Below are positions 43,965 through 51,973 of a stretch of 63,484 bases of DNA, one piece after another (position 1 is the first letter of the stretch; every line of letters begins with the position of its first letter). Source of the DNA: JAADHX01 sp964569385. Lineage in GTDB: Bacteria > Actinomycetota > Acidimicrobiia > Acidimicrobiales > Poriferisodalaceae. The translations under genes were made by a program, and so were the position numbers. The notes below the pieces were generated by a model, which was given only the letters and a program-made list of their open reading frames with translations, ran no database searches and was not told the origin of the DNA. Where the stretch lies: NCBI GenBank assembly GCA_964569385.1, contig CAZMUM010000031.1, forward strand, positions 1 to 63,484, read 5' to 3'.

Positions 43965-44714
43965 CTATGAGCGAGCCGAGGCCTCAGGCACCAGAAACTC
44001 AATGAGAGCCGTGCAAAGTCCCCTGAGGTCGTGGTTAGCGGCCTCGGCGGCTATGCGCTGACCCAGCAAACCCGCAGCCGCTGTGGTGGTCGGACCAATG
44101 CTGATCGCCGGTTGCTCGGGATCGCCGCCGGCGTCGAGCCACCCTCTCACTGTCGACCCAGACGTAAACAGCACAGCATCGGCGCTACAGGCTGCCGTAA
44201 TTACACACTCTGGGGGCGAGACTCCCACCGTTCGGTAACCAACACAGCGCTGCACAGTCCAGCCCGTTGCCCTTAGGCCGTCTTCTAGATCGGTTCCGGC
44301 ATTCGCGGCAGCCGCGAACACCGCCTTGGCCGACCCTGGCGCGACCGATCCAAGCAGGGCTGCCAGGTCGGTAGCTAGCTGACGGTTGGGGACGAGTGGT
44401 GCTTGAAACCCCGCAGCCACAAGGGCGCGAGCCGTGGCCCCGCCCACCGCGGCGGTTCTGACGTGGCTCACATCGATGCCTGTCGCCACCACGGCCTTTA
44501 CACCCTTGGCCGACGTGACCACCAGAAAGTCGGTGGCGTCCATCTCGGCAAGGGTGGCCGCTAGTCGCGATCCGTTGTCTAGTGGCGCAACAGACTTGAT
44601 CACAGGTGCAGCAACAACGTCGGCACCGAGCATTACGAGACGGTCGACCAGCTCGTGCGAAGTCGAAGCTGACCGAGTCACCGCTATGCGGCGGCCAACG
44701 AGGGGCCGGCTCAC
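43965..44714 (-). CDS. hemD: uroporphyrinogen-III synthase
   Basis: 249 residues from a GTG at 44714 that overlaps the hemC stop (GTGA); a longer upstream frame lies in hemC and is rejected. HemD closes hydroxymethylbilane into uroporphyrinogen III. The family is poorly conserved; support comes from GRRIAVTRS, VVTSAKGVKAV, AVGGATARALVAAGF and VLFTSGSTVRGW plus its position between hemC and hemL. It is a stand-alone enzyme, not fused to a methyltransferase. Confidence 0.88.
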   Translation of the reverse strand: MSRPLVGRRIAVTRSASTSHELVDRLVMLGADVVAAPVIKSVAPLDNGSRLAATLAEMDATDFLVVTSAKGVKAVVATGIDVSHVRTAAVGGATARALVAAGFQAPLVPNRQLATDLAALLGSVAPGSAKAVFAAAANAGTDLEDGLRATGWTVQRCVGYRTVGVSPPECVITAACSADAVLFTSGSTVRGWLDAGGDPEQPAISIGPTTTAAAGLLGQRIAAEAANHDLRGLCTALIEFLVPEASARS

Positions 44715-45607
44715 GAATCTAGGAGTTCTCGACCGCCACGCCGCTCGAGAATCTCTTCGGTGCACTGCCTAACGACGTCGGTTCCGGTCGGGCCACGAGC
44801 CACATGATGAAGGCGGGTTTCACCATCGACGGATAACAGAACTACCTCGAGCTGGATATCCGATCCTTGCCAGCGAGCTAGCCCGCCGACTGGCAAGTCA
44901 CAACCACTTCCAAGTTGGTATAACCAGGCCCGCTCGGTCTCAACTAGCGGGCGCAAAGCAGCATCATCGATGTCGCCAAGGGCCTGAAGCACGAGTGGAT
45001 CGTCGTTTCGGCATTCGACAGCCAGTGCACCTTGGGCTACCTGTGGCAACATGATGTCGGTCGACAGAATCTCGTCGATCTCGTGGGCGAGACCGAGACG
45101 CACAAGTCCGGCCGCGGCAACAACAATGGCGTCGATGTCGGCGCTGTTGGCCCTAGCCAATCGGGTATTCATGTTGCCGCGCAACTCGACGAATCTGAGG
45201 TCAGGGCGGATATAGGCAAGCTGGCTTCGGCGGCGTACCGACCCAGTAGCAATCGTGGCCCCATCTTTGAGCCCATCCATCGTCGACCCGACCAACCCGT
45301 CCTCCACCGAGGCGCGCTCTGGAAACGCGCCAAGAACCAGACCGTCTGGCGTGGCCGAAGTCAGATCCTTTGCGCTGTGTACTGCTATGTCGGCTCGGCC
45401 GTCGAGTACCGCAGTCTGTACCTCTTTGGTGAACACCCCACGGCCAGCCAGCGATGAGATTGTAGATGTCTTATCGCGGTCGCCTTCGGTGCTAATGACG
45501 ACAACCTCGACCTCTACGTCTGGCCTCGACGTAGCCAACATCGACGCGACGCGCCTCGTCTGCCAGAGAGCCAGGTCGCTGCCGCGAGTGGCGGCGCGAA
45601 TGCGCAT
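44711..45607 (-). CDS. hemC: porphobilinogen deaminase
   Basis: 298 residues. It joins four porphobilinogens into hydroxymethylbilane. Motifs are ATRGSDLALWQTRRV, VHSAKDLTSATPDGLVLGA, TGSVRRRSQLAYIRPDL and LRGNMNTRLAR; the dipyrromethane cofactor cysteine is in LGSGCDLPVGG. It lies 2 bp after hemA. The hemB gene needed between them in the pathway is not in this window. Confidence 0.96.
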   Translation of the reverse strand: MRIRAATRGSDLALWQTRRVASMLATSRPDVEVEVVVISTEGDRDKTSTISSLAGRGVFTKEVQTAVLDGRADIAVHSAKDLTSATPDGLVLGAFPERASVEDGLVGSTMDGLKDGATIATGSVRRRSQLAYIRPDLRFVELRGNMNTRLARANSADIDAIVVAAAGLVRLGLAHEIDEILSTDIMLPQVAQGALAVECRNDDPLVLQALGDIDDAALRPLVETERAWLYQLGSGCDLPVGGLARWQGSDIQLEVVLLSVDGETRLHHVARGPTGTDVVRQCTEEILERRGGRELLDS

Positions 45608-45609
45608 GG

Positions 45610-46869
45610 CTAGAGCCCGAACAAATCGCGGACGCTGTCGGCGAGACGGTCGCCCTTGGGGCTTCCGGCCTCGTCCTTGATGGCCACCGTAGGCCGATAC
45701 AACATCTTGGCGACGATTCGTTTTGTCAGCGCATCGACAGCTTCGGCTTGGGTGGCGGTCAGGTCGCGCAATTGATGGTTGGTGCGATCGAGTTCAGCTT
45801 GGCGGATAGCTTCGGCTTCGGAGTGGAGCGCCGTGATGAGCGGGGCGACTTCGCGCGCTGAGCGCACATCGTTGAACCTCCGCACCTCGTCGAGAACAAT
45901 CTCGTCGACAGCAGCAATTTCGCGTAGCCGTTCGGAACGACCCCGCTGAGCGAATTCGGAAAGATCTTCCATGTCGAGCAGTGTTACGCCGTCTATAAGA
46001 CCCAATTGGGGATCGACGTCGCGAGGTACCGCTACATCGACGATCACTAGCGGTCGGCCGTTTCGGTCCGAAATCGCACCGGCAAGATCAGCATGATCGA
46101 GGATCATCGAAGAAGCGCCGGTACCGGTGAGCAGAAGGTCGACGGTGCGAAGCTGCGCTGGAAGTTCGGCCAGACCAATTGCACGACCCTCGGCCCGTTT
46201 GGCAAGGGCAATGGCTCGCTCCTCGGTGCGATTGGCCACAACAACGCTGGCGGGCTTGGCGCTAGCCAATGACTCGAGCATGCCAGCGGCCATGCCTCCT
46301 GCACCCACAACGAGGGCATCGCGGCCAGCCAGAGTGCCGAGCCGTTCACTCGCCATGGCCACCGCGGCCTGCGACACCGAAGTGATGTTGCGAGAGATTC
46401 CGGTCTCGGTGCGAGATCGCTTACCTGCGACGGTGGCATGTCGGAACAACATGTTGAGCGTTGGCCCGGCCGCACCGGCAACTCTGGCCACCTCCCAGGC
46501 GTTCTTGACTTGTCCAAGAATCTCGGTTTCGCCGATGACAGAAGAGTCGATACCTGACGCCAGCCCAAACAGATGCCGAACAGCGTCGTCGTCGTAGTAG
46601 ACGTAGAGCCGGTCGGCGAGATCGTTGAGGTTTGTCTGAGCTCTATCGGCAAAGAACGAGCGGATGTCGTCGTATGCGCCGTGGAATCGTTCGGCGACTG
46701 CGTACACCTCGGTGCGGTGACAAGTGGACAACACGACAACCTCGCCGACGTTGTCGCACTGGCGCAAACCGTCGTGGGCTTTGTCGATGTCGGCACCCCG
46801 AATTGAGACCTGCTCAAGCAAGTCGAGGGGTGCGCACTTGTTGTTCAGTCCGATAACTACGATCGACAC
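45610..46869 (-). CDS. hemA: glutamyl-tRNA reductase
   Basis: 419 residues, GTG start. It reduces glutamyl-tRNA to glutamate-1-semialdehyde with NADPH, the first committed step of the C5 haem route. The catalytic cysteine is in VVLSTCHRTEVYA, and SSVIGETEILGQVK and VVGAGGMAAGM (nucleotide site) follow. First hem gene after rex; a 99-bp gap separates them and may hold a promoter. Rex controls hemA in Streptomyces, which agrees with the neighbourhood. Confidence 0.96.
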   Translation of the reverse strand: MSIVVIGLNNKCAPLDLLEQVSIRGADIDKAHDGLRQCDNVGEVVVLSTCHRTEVYAVAERFHGAYDDIRSFFADRAQTNLNDLADRLYVYYDDDAVRHLFGLASGIDSSVIGETEILGQVKNAWEVARVAGAAGPTLNMLFRHATVAGKRSRTETGISRNITSVSQAAVAMASERLGTLAGRDALVVGAGGMAAGMLESLASAKPASVVVANRTEERAIALAKRAEGRAIGLAELPAQLRTVDLLLTGTGASSMILDHADLAGAISDRNGRPLVIVDVAVPRDVDPQLGLIDGVTLLDMEDLSEFAQRGRSERLREIAAVDEIVLDEVRRFNDVRSAREVAPLITALHSEAEAIRQAELDRTNHQLRDLTATQAEAVDALTKRIVAKMLYRPTVAIKDEAGSPKGDRLADSVRDLFGL

Positions 46870-46968
46870 AGGTCACTGACCTCTGAGCGACAGGGAGGGG
46901 AACTCCTATTCTCGCTGGTCTGAAGCCAGATTGCCAACACTGAGGCAAACGTCACCCCGACTGTGTCG

Positions 46969-47616
46969 CTAAGAATCAACGGAACCTTCTTCGCGTGCCG
47001 CGTAGAACGAAAGAACTTGTAACTCGAGGCCAAGGTCGACGTTACGAACAGTCACCTTAGGCGGGGCCGAGAATACCCCAGGAGCGAAGTTCAGAATATT
47101 CAGGGCTCCGGCCGCGACAAATCGATCGACCACGCCTTGGGCAACATCCTCTGGGGTAGCAATCACGACGATGCACCCGTGGTGGTCGGCCAACAACTGG
47201 TCGACTTCGTCTGGGGCCAATACCGGGATTCCTGACAGGTTCGAACCGACCTTGGTGGGGTCGACATCGACCATGGCGACCACCCGAAACCCCCGTTCGC
47301 GAAAGCCGACATAGTTCGCCAACGCCTGACCAAGGCGACCCGCGCCAGCAATGATCACCGCCCGCTCGCCAGTCAGACCCAGTGAAAGGTTCATCTGAAA
47401 CCGCAGCAAGGCCACGTCATAGCCCACACCGCGAATGCCGTATGAACCTAAGTATGAGAGATCCTTCCGCACCTTGGCGGCGTTAACACCAGCGAGTTCG
47501 GCTAACCGCTCAGAACTCACTGTGGCCTCGAAGCCAACACCAGGATCGAGTTCGGTCAGAACTCTGAGATACAACGGCAGCCTGGCAACCGTTGCCTCTG
47601 GTATCGACCGCCTCAT
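46969..47616 (-). CDS. rex: redox-sensing transcriptional repressor Rex
   Basis: 215 residues from the ATG at 47616, with AAAGGCGGG about 10 bases upstream. N-terminal winged helix (RLPLYLRVL, SSERLAELAGVNAAKVRKDLSYLG) and a C-terminal Rossmann NAD(H) site (VIIAGAGRLGQALANY, VDVDPTKVG). Rex leaves its operators when NADH rises. A near-consensus operator is found at 39297-39314 in front of the bc-nuo operon. A frame reaching 47808 is a non-coding extension. The hem genes follow downstream. Confidence 0.95.
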   Translation of the reverse strand: MRRSIPEATVARLPLYLRVLTELDPGVGFEATVSSERLAELAGVNAAKVRKDLSYLGSYGIRGVGYDVALLRFQMNLSLGLTGERAVIIAGAGRLGQALANYVGFRERGFRVVAMVDVDPTKVGSNLSGIPVLAPDEVDQLLADHHGCIVVIATPEDVAQGVVDRFVAAGALNILNFAPGVFSAPPKVTVRNVDLGLELQVLSFYAAREEGSVDS

Positions 47617-47675
47617 CGCTTCACGGTACCCGCCTTTCACGAGTTCACAAGCTCGGAGCGACTCGCCAAATATTG

Positions 47676-47762
47676 CTAGAGCAACACTACAAACTGGATA
47701 ACAGCTGCAATCATCAGGATCGCCATGAGTGCAGCTAGCACCACTGTGGTCCATGGTCGCAT
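47676..47762 (-). CDS. 28-residue membrane peptide
   Basis: An ORF of 29 codons including the stop, encoding MRPWTTVVLAALMAIL and a further 12 hydrophobic residues to the TAG at 47676-47678. The product would be a single helix with one arginine at the N-terminus. AGAAAGG lies about 5-11 bases upstream of the ATG at 47762. It sits between the SAM hydrolase (11 bp away) and rex (59 bp), same strand. Function is unknown; it could be a small subunit or regulator of a membrane complex. Confidence 0.5.
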   Translation of the reverse strand: MRPWTTVVLAALMAILMIAAVIQFVVLL

Positions 47763-47773
47763 TTTTGCCTTTC

Positions 47774-48580
47774 TCAGCGAGCTTCGGACAGAACAACCTC
47801 GGCACCAACGTCGATGCCGAATTCGGCAGCGGCCGAACGCCGCGGAGCCACCAGAGCCATCAGGCCGAACGAATCGGTCACAAGACCCACCTGGCCATCA
47901 GGTACGTCGTTGATCGATCGATGGCGCATGACGACCCGTTGCTGGCTGTCAATGGTGGCGACGATGGTGTTGCCAAGGTGTTCGATCATCTCGGCCTCGA
48001 GGTTCAGTTGGACCCGCCCAAAGTGATCGACCCACATAACCTCGGCAAGTACCTGCTCGTTTTCGAAGCGTGGAATGGGGACGAGCGACGGTAGCAACGA
48101 AGCTGGGTCGATGGCTGGGCCGAGTTCGGCGAGGTCCACGCCTTCGCAGAGATGGGCGGCTGCTGGTGCCAACACATCGCGCAACTCCCAAAGTGCACCT
48201 GCTGACGGTAAGCGATAGCGCTCATCGGTCAACTCGACGGTTCGGCCCGCGCCACCGACTATGGCCACAGCACTGGCAAGAAGACCGTTGTCTGGCCCAA
48301 CTAGTACCCCGACTCCATCACCAACTTCGACAGCAATACTTCGCCGTTGTGAAGAGCCATCGGGATCGACAGAACCAAGGACTACCCCTGGCGCTATGTA
48401 CGGCACACTTCGAGCCAGAGCCAGAGCACCGGCCCTCACATCGTGACGGTCGATTCCGTGGGTGAGGTCGACGACGTTGGCCGAAGGCGCCATGTCGGCC
48501 AGAATGCTCCGGACCACACCAACGGCCTCGTCGATCTGGCCGCGGTCGGTCATCAACGTAACGGTGTCGTATCCGGCCAT
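47774..48580 (-). CDS. SAM hydrolase / hydroxide adenosyltransferase
   Basis: 268 residues of the DUF62 family, which splits S-adenosylmethionine with water into adenosine and methionine (relatives use chloride or fluoride). Motifs are NVVDLTHGIDRHDVRAGAL, LGSVDPDGSSQRRSIAVEV, VGPDNGLL and VDHFGRVQLN. The N-terminal nucleotide motif reads LMTDRGQIDEAVG, where the family normally has LTTDFG followed by Y/F-V-G, so substrate handling may differ. Function in the cell is not established. Overlap and spacing suggest co-transcription with proC (28-bp gap). Confidence 0.85.
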   Translation of the reverse strand: MAGYDTVTLMTDRGQIDEAVGVVRSILADMAPSANVVDLTHGIDRHDVRAGALALARSVPYIAPGVVLGSVDPDGSSQRRSIAVEVGDGVGVLVGPDNGLLASAVAIVGGAGRTVELTDERYRLPSAGALWELRDVLAPAAAHLCEGVDLAELGPAIDPASLLPSLVPIPRFENEQVLAEVMWVDHFGRVQLNLEAEMIEHLGNTIVATIDSQQRVVMRHRSINDVPDGQVGLVTDSFGLMALVAPRRSAAAEFGIDVGAEVVLSEAR

Positions 48581-48608
48581 GGCGCGGTAACGATATCGGT
48601 GCTGGATG

Positions 48609-49391
48609 TCAGTTGGAGCCGAGCTCGCGCGACCGCTCGGTTGCTCGGGTAACGGCGTCTAGCAACGCAGCGCGCATTCCGCCCGCTTCGAGGGCCTGAA
48701 GACCAGCCGCTGTCGTCCCGCCTGGGCTGGTGACATCGGCACGTAGCTGAGCTGGTTCGCGTTGCCCGAGGAGCATCTCTCCTGCCCCGGCAATCGTGTT
48801 GAGCGCCAGAGTCTCAGCTAGCGGGCGCGGTAGCCCATTCAGAACGCCAGCATCGACTAACGCCTCGGCAAACATGAACACATAGGCAGGACCACTTCCC
48901 GACAGACCCGTAACTGCATCGAGAGCAGGTTCGCTAACCACCACAGCAACTCCGACAGACGACAGCAACGATTGGGCCCACTCGATATCGACCTCAGCAG
49001 CCCGGGTGCCACCCGCAAGCGCTGCTGCTCCCCTGCCCACCAATGCTGGCGTATTTGGCATCGCGCGTACAACAACGACGTCGGGCCCGAGCGCAGCCTC
49101 AAGAGCTGCAATTCGGACACCGGCTGCCACCGAAACAACCCGCCTGACGCCTGCTGCTGCCAGGGAAGTACAAACCTCAGCAACCAGGGCAGGCTTGACG
49201 GCCACGATCGCATCGGGTGCCGTCGTTACGGTTGCCGATGTCGCTACGCCGTAAGCGTCAGTTAGTTGGGTTCGTCGAGCTTTGTCGGTCTCGACCACAG
49301 CCACCGCGTCAGGTGAGAGTCCAGCGTTGATAAGACCGGCCAGGAAAGCCTCGCCCATACGGCCGCCGCCAACAATCTGGAGTTCACTCAT
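48609..49391 (-). CDS. proC: pyrroline-5-carboxylate reductase
   Basis: 260 residues, last step of proline synthesis, NAD(P)H-dependent. Motifs: IVGGGRMGEAFLAGLI at the start, VVRAMPNTPALVGRGAAALA, VTGLSGSGPAYVFMFAEAL and the C-terminal SPGGTTAAGLQALE. Length matches the family. The start codon lies next to an AT-rich intergenic stretch that probably holds its promoter. Confidence 0.95.
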   Translation of the reverse strand: MSELQIVGGGRMGEAFLAGLINAGLSPDAVAVVETDKARRTQLTDAYGVATSATVTTAPDAIVAVKPALVAEVCTSLAAAGVRRVVSVAAGVRIAALEAALGPDVVVVRAMPNTPALVGRGAAALAGGTRAAEVDIEWAQSLLSSVGVAVVVSEPALDAVTGLSGSGPAYVFMFAEALVDAGVLNGLPRPLAETLALNTIAGAGEMLLGQREPAQLRADVTSPGGTTAAGLQALEAGGMRAALLDAVTRATERSRELGSN

Positions 49392-49415
49392 GGCCGCGAC
49401 AGTACCGCCGGTTTG

Positions 49416-49516
49416 GGCTGCCGACTCCCACTCGTTAAGAAACCACAGTATGCCCTATTGACTTATTTCATGTTGTTTCAGTATATTTAACAGCGCAGCG
49501 GCCGGGAGTGGCAGCC
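49416..49516. other. long inverted repeat around an AT-rich core
   Basis: The 140 bp between the YbjN-like gene and proC contain GGCTGCCGACTCCC (49416-49429) and GGGAGTGGCAGCC (49504-49516), which pair over 13 bases with one bulge. The 74 bases between them are unusually AT-rich and contain GTTAA/TTAAC that can pair inside. This may be a structured leader of proC, a terminator, or a small non-coding RNA. Confidence 0.45.
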
Positions 49517-49531
49517 TCGGGGAAGTGGAGG

Positions 49532-50035
49532 TCACGTCCGGCCGTTGTCGATCGCCTCGGCAGGGTCGGTGCGGGAGAAATGCGACGCGAACGCCAGCTT
49601 TACGAGTGATTCGAAGTAGCGCTCGATTGTGGCGTACACACGACCCAGAAGTTGGTCCAACTCAATGTCGTCGAGCTGGTGTAGGGCCACCTCACCGACC
49701 AAGAAGAGGGAATTCTCGTCGCCGATTGAAAATCGAGCACCGGCTAGGTCATGGTTGTACCGCAGCAACCGTTCCCTGACCTCATCGCCATTTTCTTCTG
49801 GGTGTGGCAACACATAGGTCTCGTGTCTGAGTGTCCTCTGCCCGAGAGTGAGCCAGACGGTTGTGAAGTCACGGGCTTCGCCGGCCATACGTACATACCA
49901 GCGGCCGTCGATGTCGGCATCTCGGCTGACATCAACCACTGCTTCATCGGGATCGGTCAGCCGCTCGTCGAGAAACTGGTCGATTGTTGCCTTGGCATCA
50001 GCCCATTCTTGGGCCGTCGGTGGCGAGCGAAACAT
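49532..50035 (-). CDS. YbjN-domain protein
   Basis: 167 residues with the YbjN / type III secretion chaperone-like fold: WYVRMAGEARDFTTVWLTLGQRTL and the alternating strand/helix pattern HETYVLPHP, LLRYNHDLAGARFSI, LFLVGEVAL. Such proteins are common next to mshA in actinobacteria; their job is unclear. It is on the same strand as mshA, 27 bp after it. Confidence 0.8.
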   Translation of the reverse strand: MFRSPPTAQEWADAKATIDQFLDERLTDPDEAVVDVSRDADIDGRWYVRMAGEARDFTTVWLTLGQRTLRHETYVLPHPEENGDEVRERLLRYNHDLAGARFSIGDENSLFLVGEVALHQLDDIELDQLLGRVYATIERYFESLVKLAFASHFSRTDPAEAIDNGRT

Positions 50036-50062
50036 GCCGGGAACCCTAGATGCGCGGCGTGG

Positions 50063-51271
50063 CTAACGACAGTCGACAAGTTCGCGGGATCGAGCGCCTA
50101 AGGCATCGACGAAGGCCGTGGCCGCAGCGCTCCACGTGAACTTCGACGCGTGGTCGGCCGCGGCCGCCCCCATCGTGAGCGCGGCCATCTCGTCGCCGAG
50201 AACTTGGTCGATGGCATCTCTGAACCCCACGACGGATCGATTGGGAACCAACAGACCACTTATGCCATCGACGATGATGGTGGAAAGCCCGCCAACAGCG
50301 CTCGCAACCACAGGTGTTCCACAGGCCGACGATTCGAGGGCAACTAACCCGAACGACTCTGAGCGGCTGGGCACGACACAGACATCGGCAGCGCGGTAGT
50401 AGGTCGATAGTTTGTGATGCGGCTGCGGCGCGTGCCAGGTGACACGATCGGCTATGCCAAGGTCGGCGGCCCGCTTAACAAGTTCGTCGACATAGGTCTC
50501 TCCGTCAACTCCAGAAGGGCCGCCAACGACGAGCAGTTCGGGGTTAACCGAGCTGATAGCCACAGCATCGAGCGCCAGTTCGAGACCCTTCAGGGGTTGA
50601 AGCCGACCTACAAACAGAACAAGAGGCCGCTCGGAATGGCCAAGATCGAGAGCTTTTCGAGCCGCGTACCGCTGCCCCGGCGAGAACAGGGCGTGGTCGA
50701 CGCCTGGTGACAGCCGAGCCACGCGTTCCTGCGGTGCGTCGTAGTAGCCGATGAGTTGATTGGCTTCGACCTCACACGACGCGAACAGCACGTCGCTGCA
50801 ACCAACTATCTGGCGCTCGGCTTCGATTCGATAGTCGGGCTCGTCATCGCCGCTGGCCCGCTTTACCGCGCCAAGAGTGTGGAAGGTAACAGTGAGAGGT
50901 ACCTCAAGCGCGTGCTTGAGGCGGTGTCCGGCATCGGCAGATAGCCAATAATTGGCGTGAATGGCGTCGACTGGGTCTTGACGTAGGGCCTTGGCCACGC
51001 CAGCTGTGAACTGTTCGACCACAGCAGGCAACGCCTCTTTTTCGAGATCGTTGGCCCCAGCTCGAATCTGCCTGACCCGAAGTCCGGGCTCAACTACGAC
51101 CTCATCTGGCGTGGTGGAGTCGGTTCGACGAGTGTAGATATCGCATTGGATACCGGTGTGTGCGAGAGCTGTGGCCAGCTCGCGCACATAAACATTCATG
51201 CCTCCGCCGTCGCCGGATCCGGGCTGAATAAGCGGAGAAGTATGAAACGACAAGATGGCTACAGAACGCAC
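50063..51271 (-). CDS. mshA: MshA-like glycosyltransferase (mycothiol synthesis)
   Basis: 402 residues, GT4 family. MshA joins UDP-GlcNAc to inositol 3-phosphate, the first step in mycothiol synthesis. The start SFHTSPLIQPGSGDGGGMNVYV is nearly the family signature; YWLSADAG, PLVLFVGRLQPLKGLELAL, and the nucleotide-binding SRSESFGLVALESSACGTPVVAS follow. GTG start at 51271. Related trehalose or sucrose synthases are possible but fit less well. Its presence supports an actinobacterial origin. Confidence 0.88.
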   Translation of the reverse strand: MRSVAILSFHTSPLIQPGSGDGGGMNVYVRELATALAHTGIQCDIYTRRTDSTTPDEVVVEPGLRVRQIRAGANDLEKEALPAVVEQFTAGVAKALRQDPVDAIHANYWLSADAGHRLKHALEVPLTVTFHTLGAVKRASGDDEPDYRIEAERQIVGCSDVLFASCEVEANQLIGYYDAPQERVARLSPGVDHALFSPGQRYAARKALDLGHSERPLVLFVGRLQPLKGLELALDAVAISSVNPELLVVGGPSGVDGETYVDELVKRAADLGIADRVTWHAPQPHHKLSTYYRAADVCVVPSRSESFGLVALESSACGTPVVASAVGGLSTIIVDGISGLLVPNRSVVGFRDAIDQVLGDEMAALTMGAAAADHASKFTWSAAATAFVDALGARSRELVDCR

Positions 51272-51304
51272 GATAGGTGCAACGTACCAAGCAAACGATT
51301 GATT

Positions 51305-51352
51305 CCCGACCTTAACCGTCTGGAATTGCCCGACCTCAACCGTCTGGGATTG
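51305..51352. repeat. tandem pair of 24-bp repeats between mshA and rsiG
   Basis: Two head-to-tail copies, 51305-51328 and 51329-51352, differ at two bases; the core is AACCGTCTGG. They fill most of the 110-bp gap upstream of mshA and may be paired regulator sites for it. Confidence 0.6.
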
Positions 51353-51381
51353 ACTACCCCGGGTTGGTCGGGTCGATCGGC

Positions 51382-51891
51382 TTAGTTCGAAACGACGATG
51401 TCCTCGCGCTTAGCGATTTCTTCCTCGACACTGTCTGCCCTGCTCTGCACCAAACGACGCTGGACCGAAATTCGAGCCTCGATGGCCTCGAGCTTCATCA
51501 CTAGCTCACGAAGTTCACCCCTCGAGAACGATCCGATCTCGAGCAGCCGAGTCGGCGCGACAACGGCGTCCAGATCGGCGGAATACTCGGGATCAACATC
51601 GATGTCAGGGGCCGCCACACCGGCCTCGCCAGCGCTACTGCCACGTTCGGCTAGTACCTCAGGCAACCGTCTGATGATGTCGGCCAAGTCACTCCTTGAC
51701 TTGCCAGCAGCTCTTTCAGCTAGCTCAGACCTAACAAGATCCGAGCGACTTTGGGCAATCCGACGAACGTACGACATTTGTTCCTCGACCGACGTCAAGA
51801 GCGGACGCCACTGGCGAAGTTGCTCGATCGACACACCTGAAACGTCGTCTAGCTCATTCGATAGGGCATGGTCGAGATCGGGGTGTGGCAT
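51382..51891 (-). CDS. rsiG: RsiG-like c-di-GMP-binding anti-sigma factor
   Basis: 169 residues from the ATG at 51891; a longer upstream frame has odd composition and was rejected. Two helices carry the RsiG signature E-x3-S-x2-R-x3-Q-x3-D: Glu36, Ser40, Arg43, Gln47, Asp51 and Glu138, Ser142, Arg145, Gln149, Asp153. In Streptomyces RsiG binds a c-di-GMP dimer with both copies and then holds the sigma factor WhiG inactive. The helices are separated by an acidic linker. The sigma partner is not in this window. orn, a c-di-GMP breakdown gene, is at 58078. Confidence 0.88.
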   Translation of the reverse strand: MPHPDLDHALSNELDDVSGVSIEQLRQWRPLLTSVEEQMSYVRRIAQSRSDLVRSELAERAAGKSRSDLADIIRRLPEVLAERGSSAGEAGVAAPDIDVDPEYSADLDAVVAPTRLLEIGSFSRGELRELVMKLEAIEARISVQRRLVQSRADSVEEEIAKREDIVVSN

Positions 51892-51973
51892 TTGTTGCAC
51901 TAACTGTTCGTTGGGTGTCGCTTTCCTTTCGGGAAATTCGGACTCAACCTTAAGGTTCAGCGCCGGGTACGGA

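Noticed and set aside
47636..47650. Second Rex operator upstream of rex
   Set aside because: Only one half-site (TTGTGAAC on the minus strand) is present; the other half does not match TTCACAA.
49464..49491. Plus-strand promoter TTGACT/TATATT in the AT-rich element
   Set aside because: The spacing (18) is acceptable, but no plus-strand gene follows; kept only as part of the structured element.
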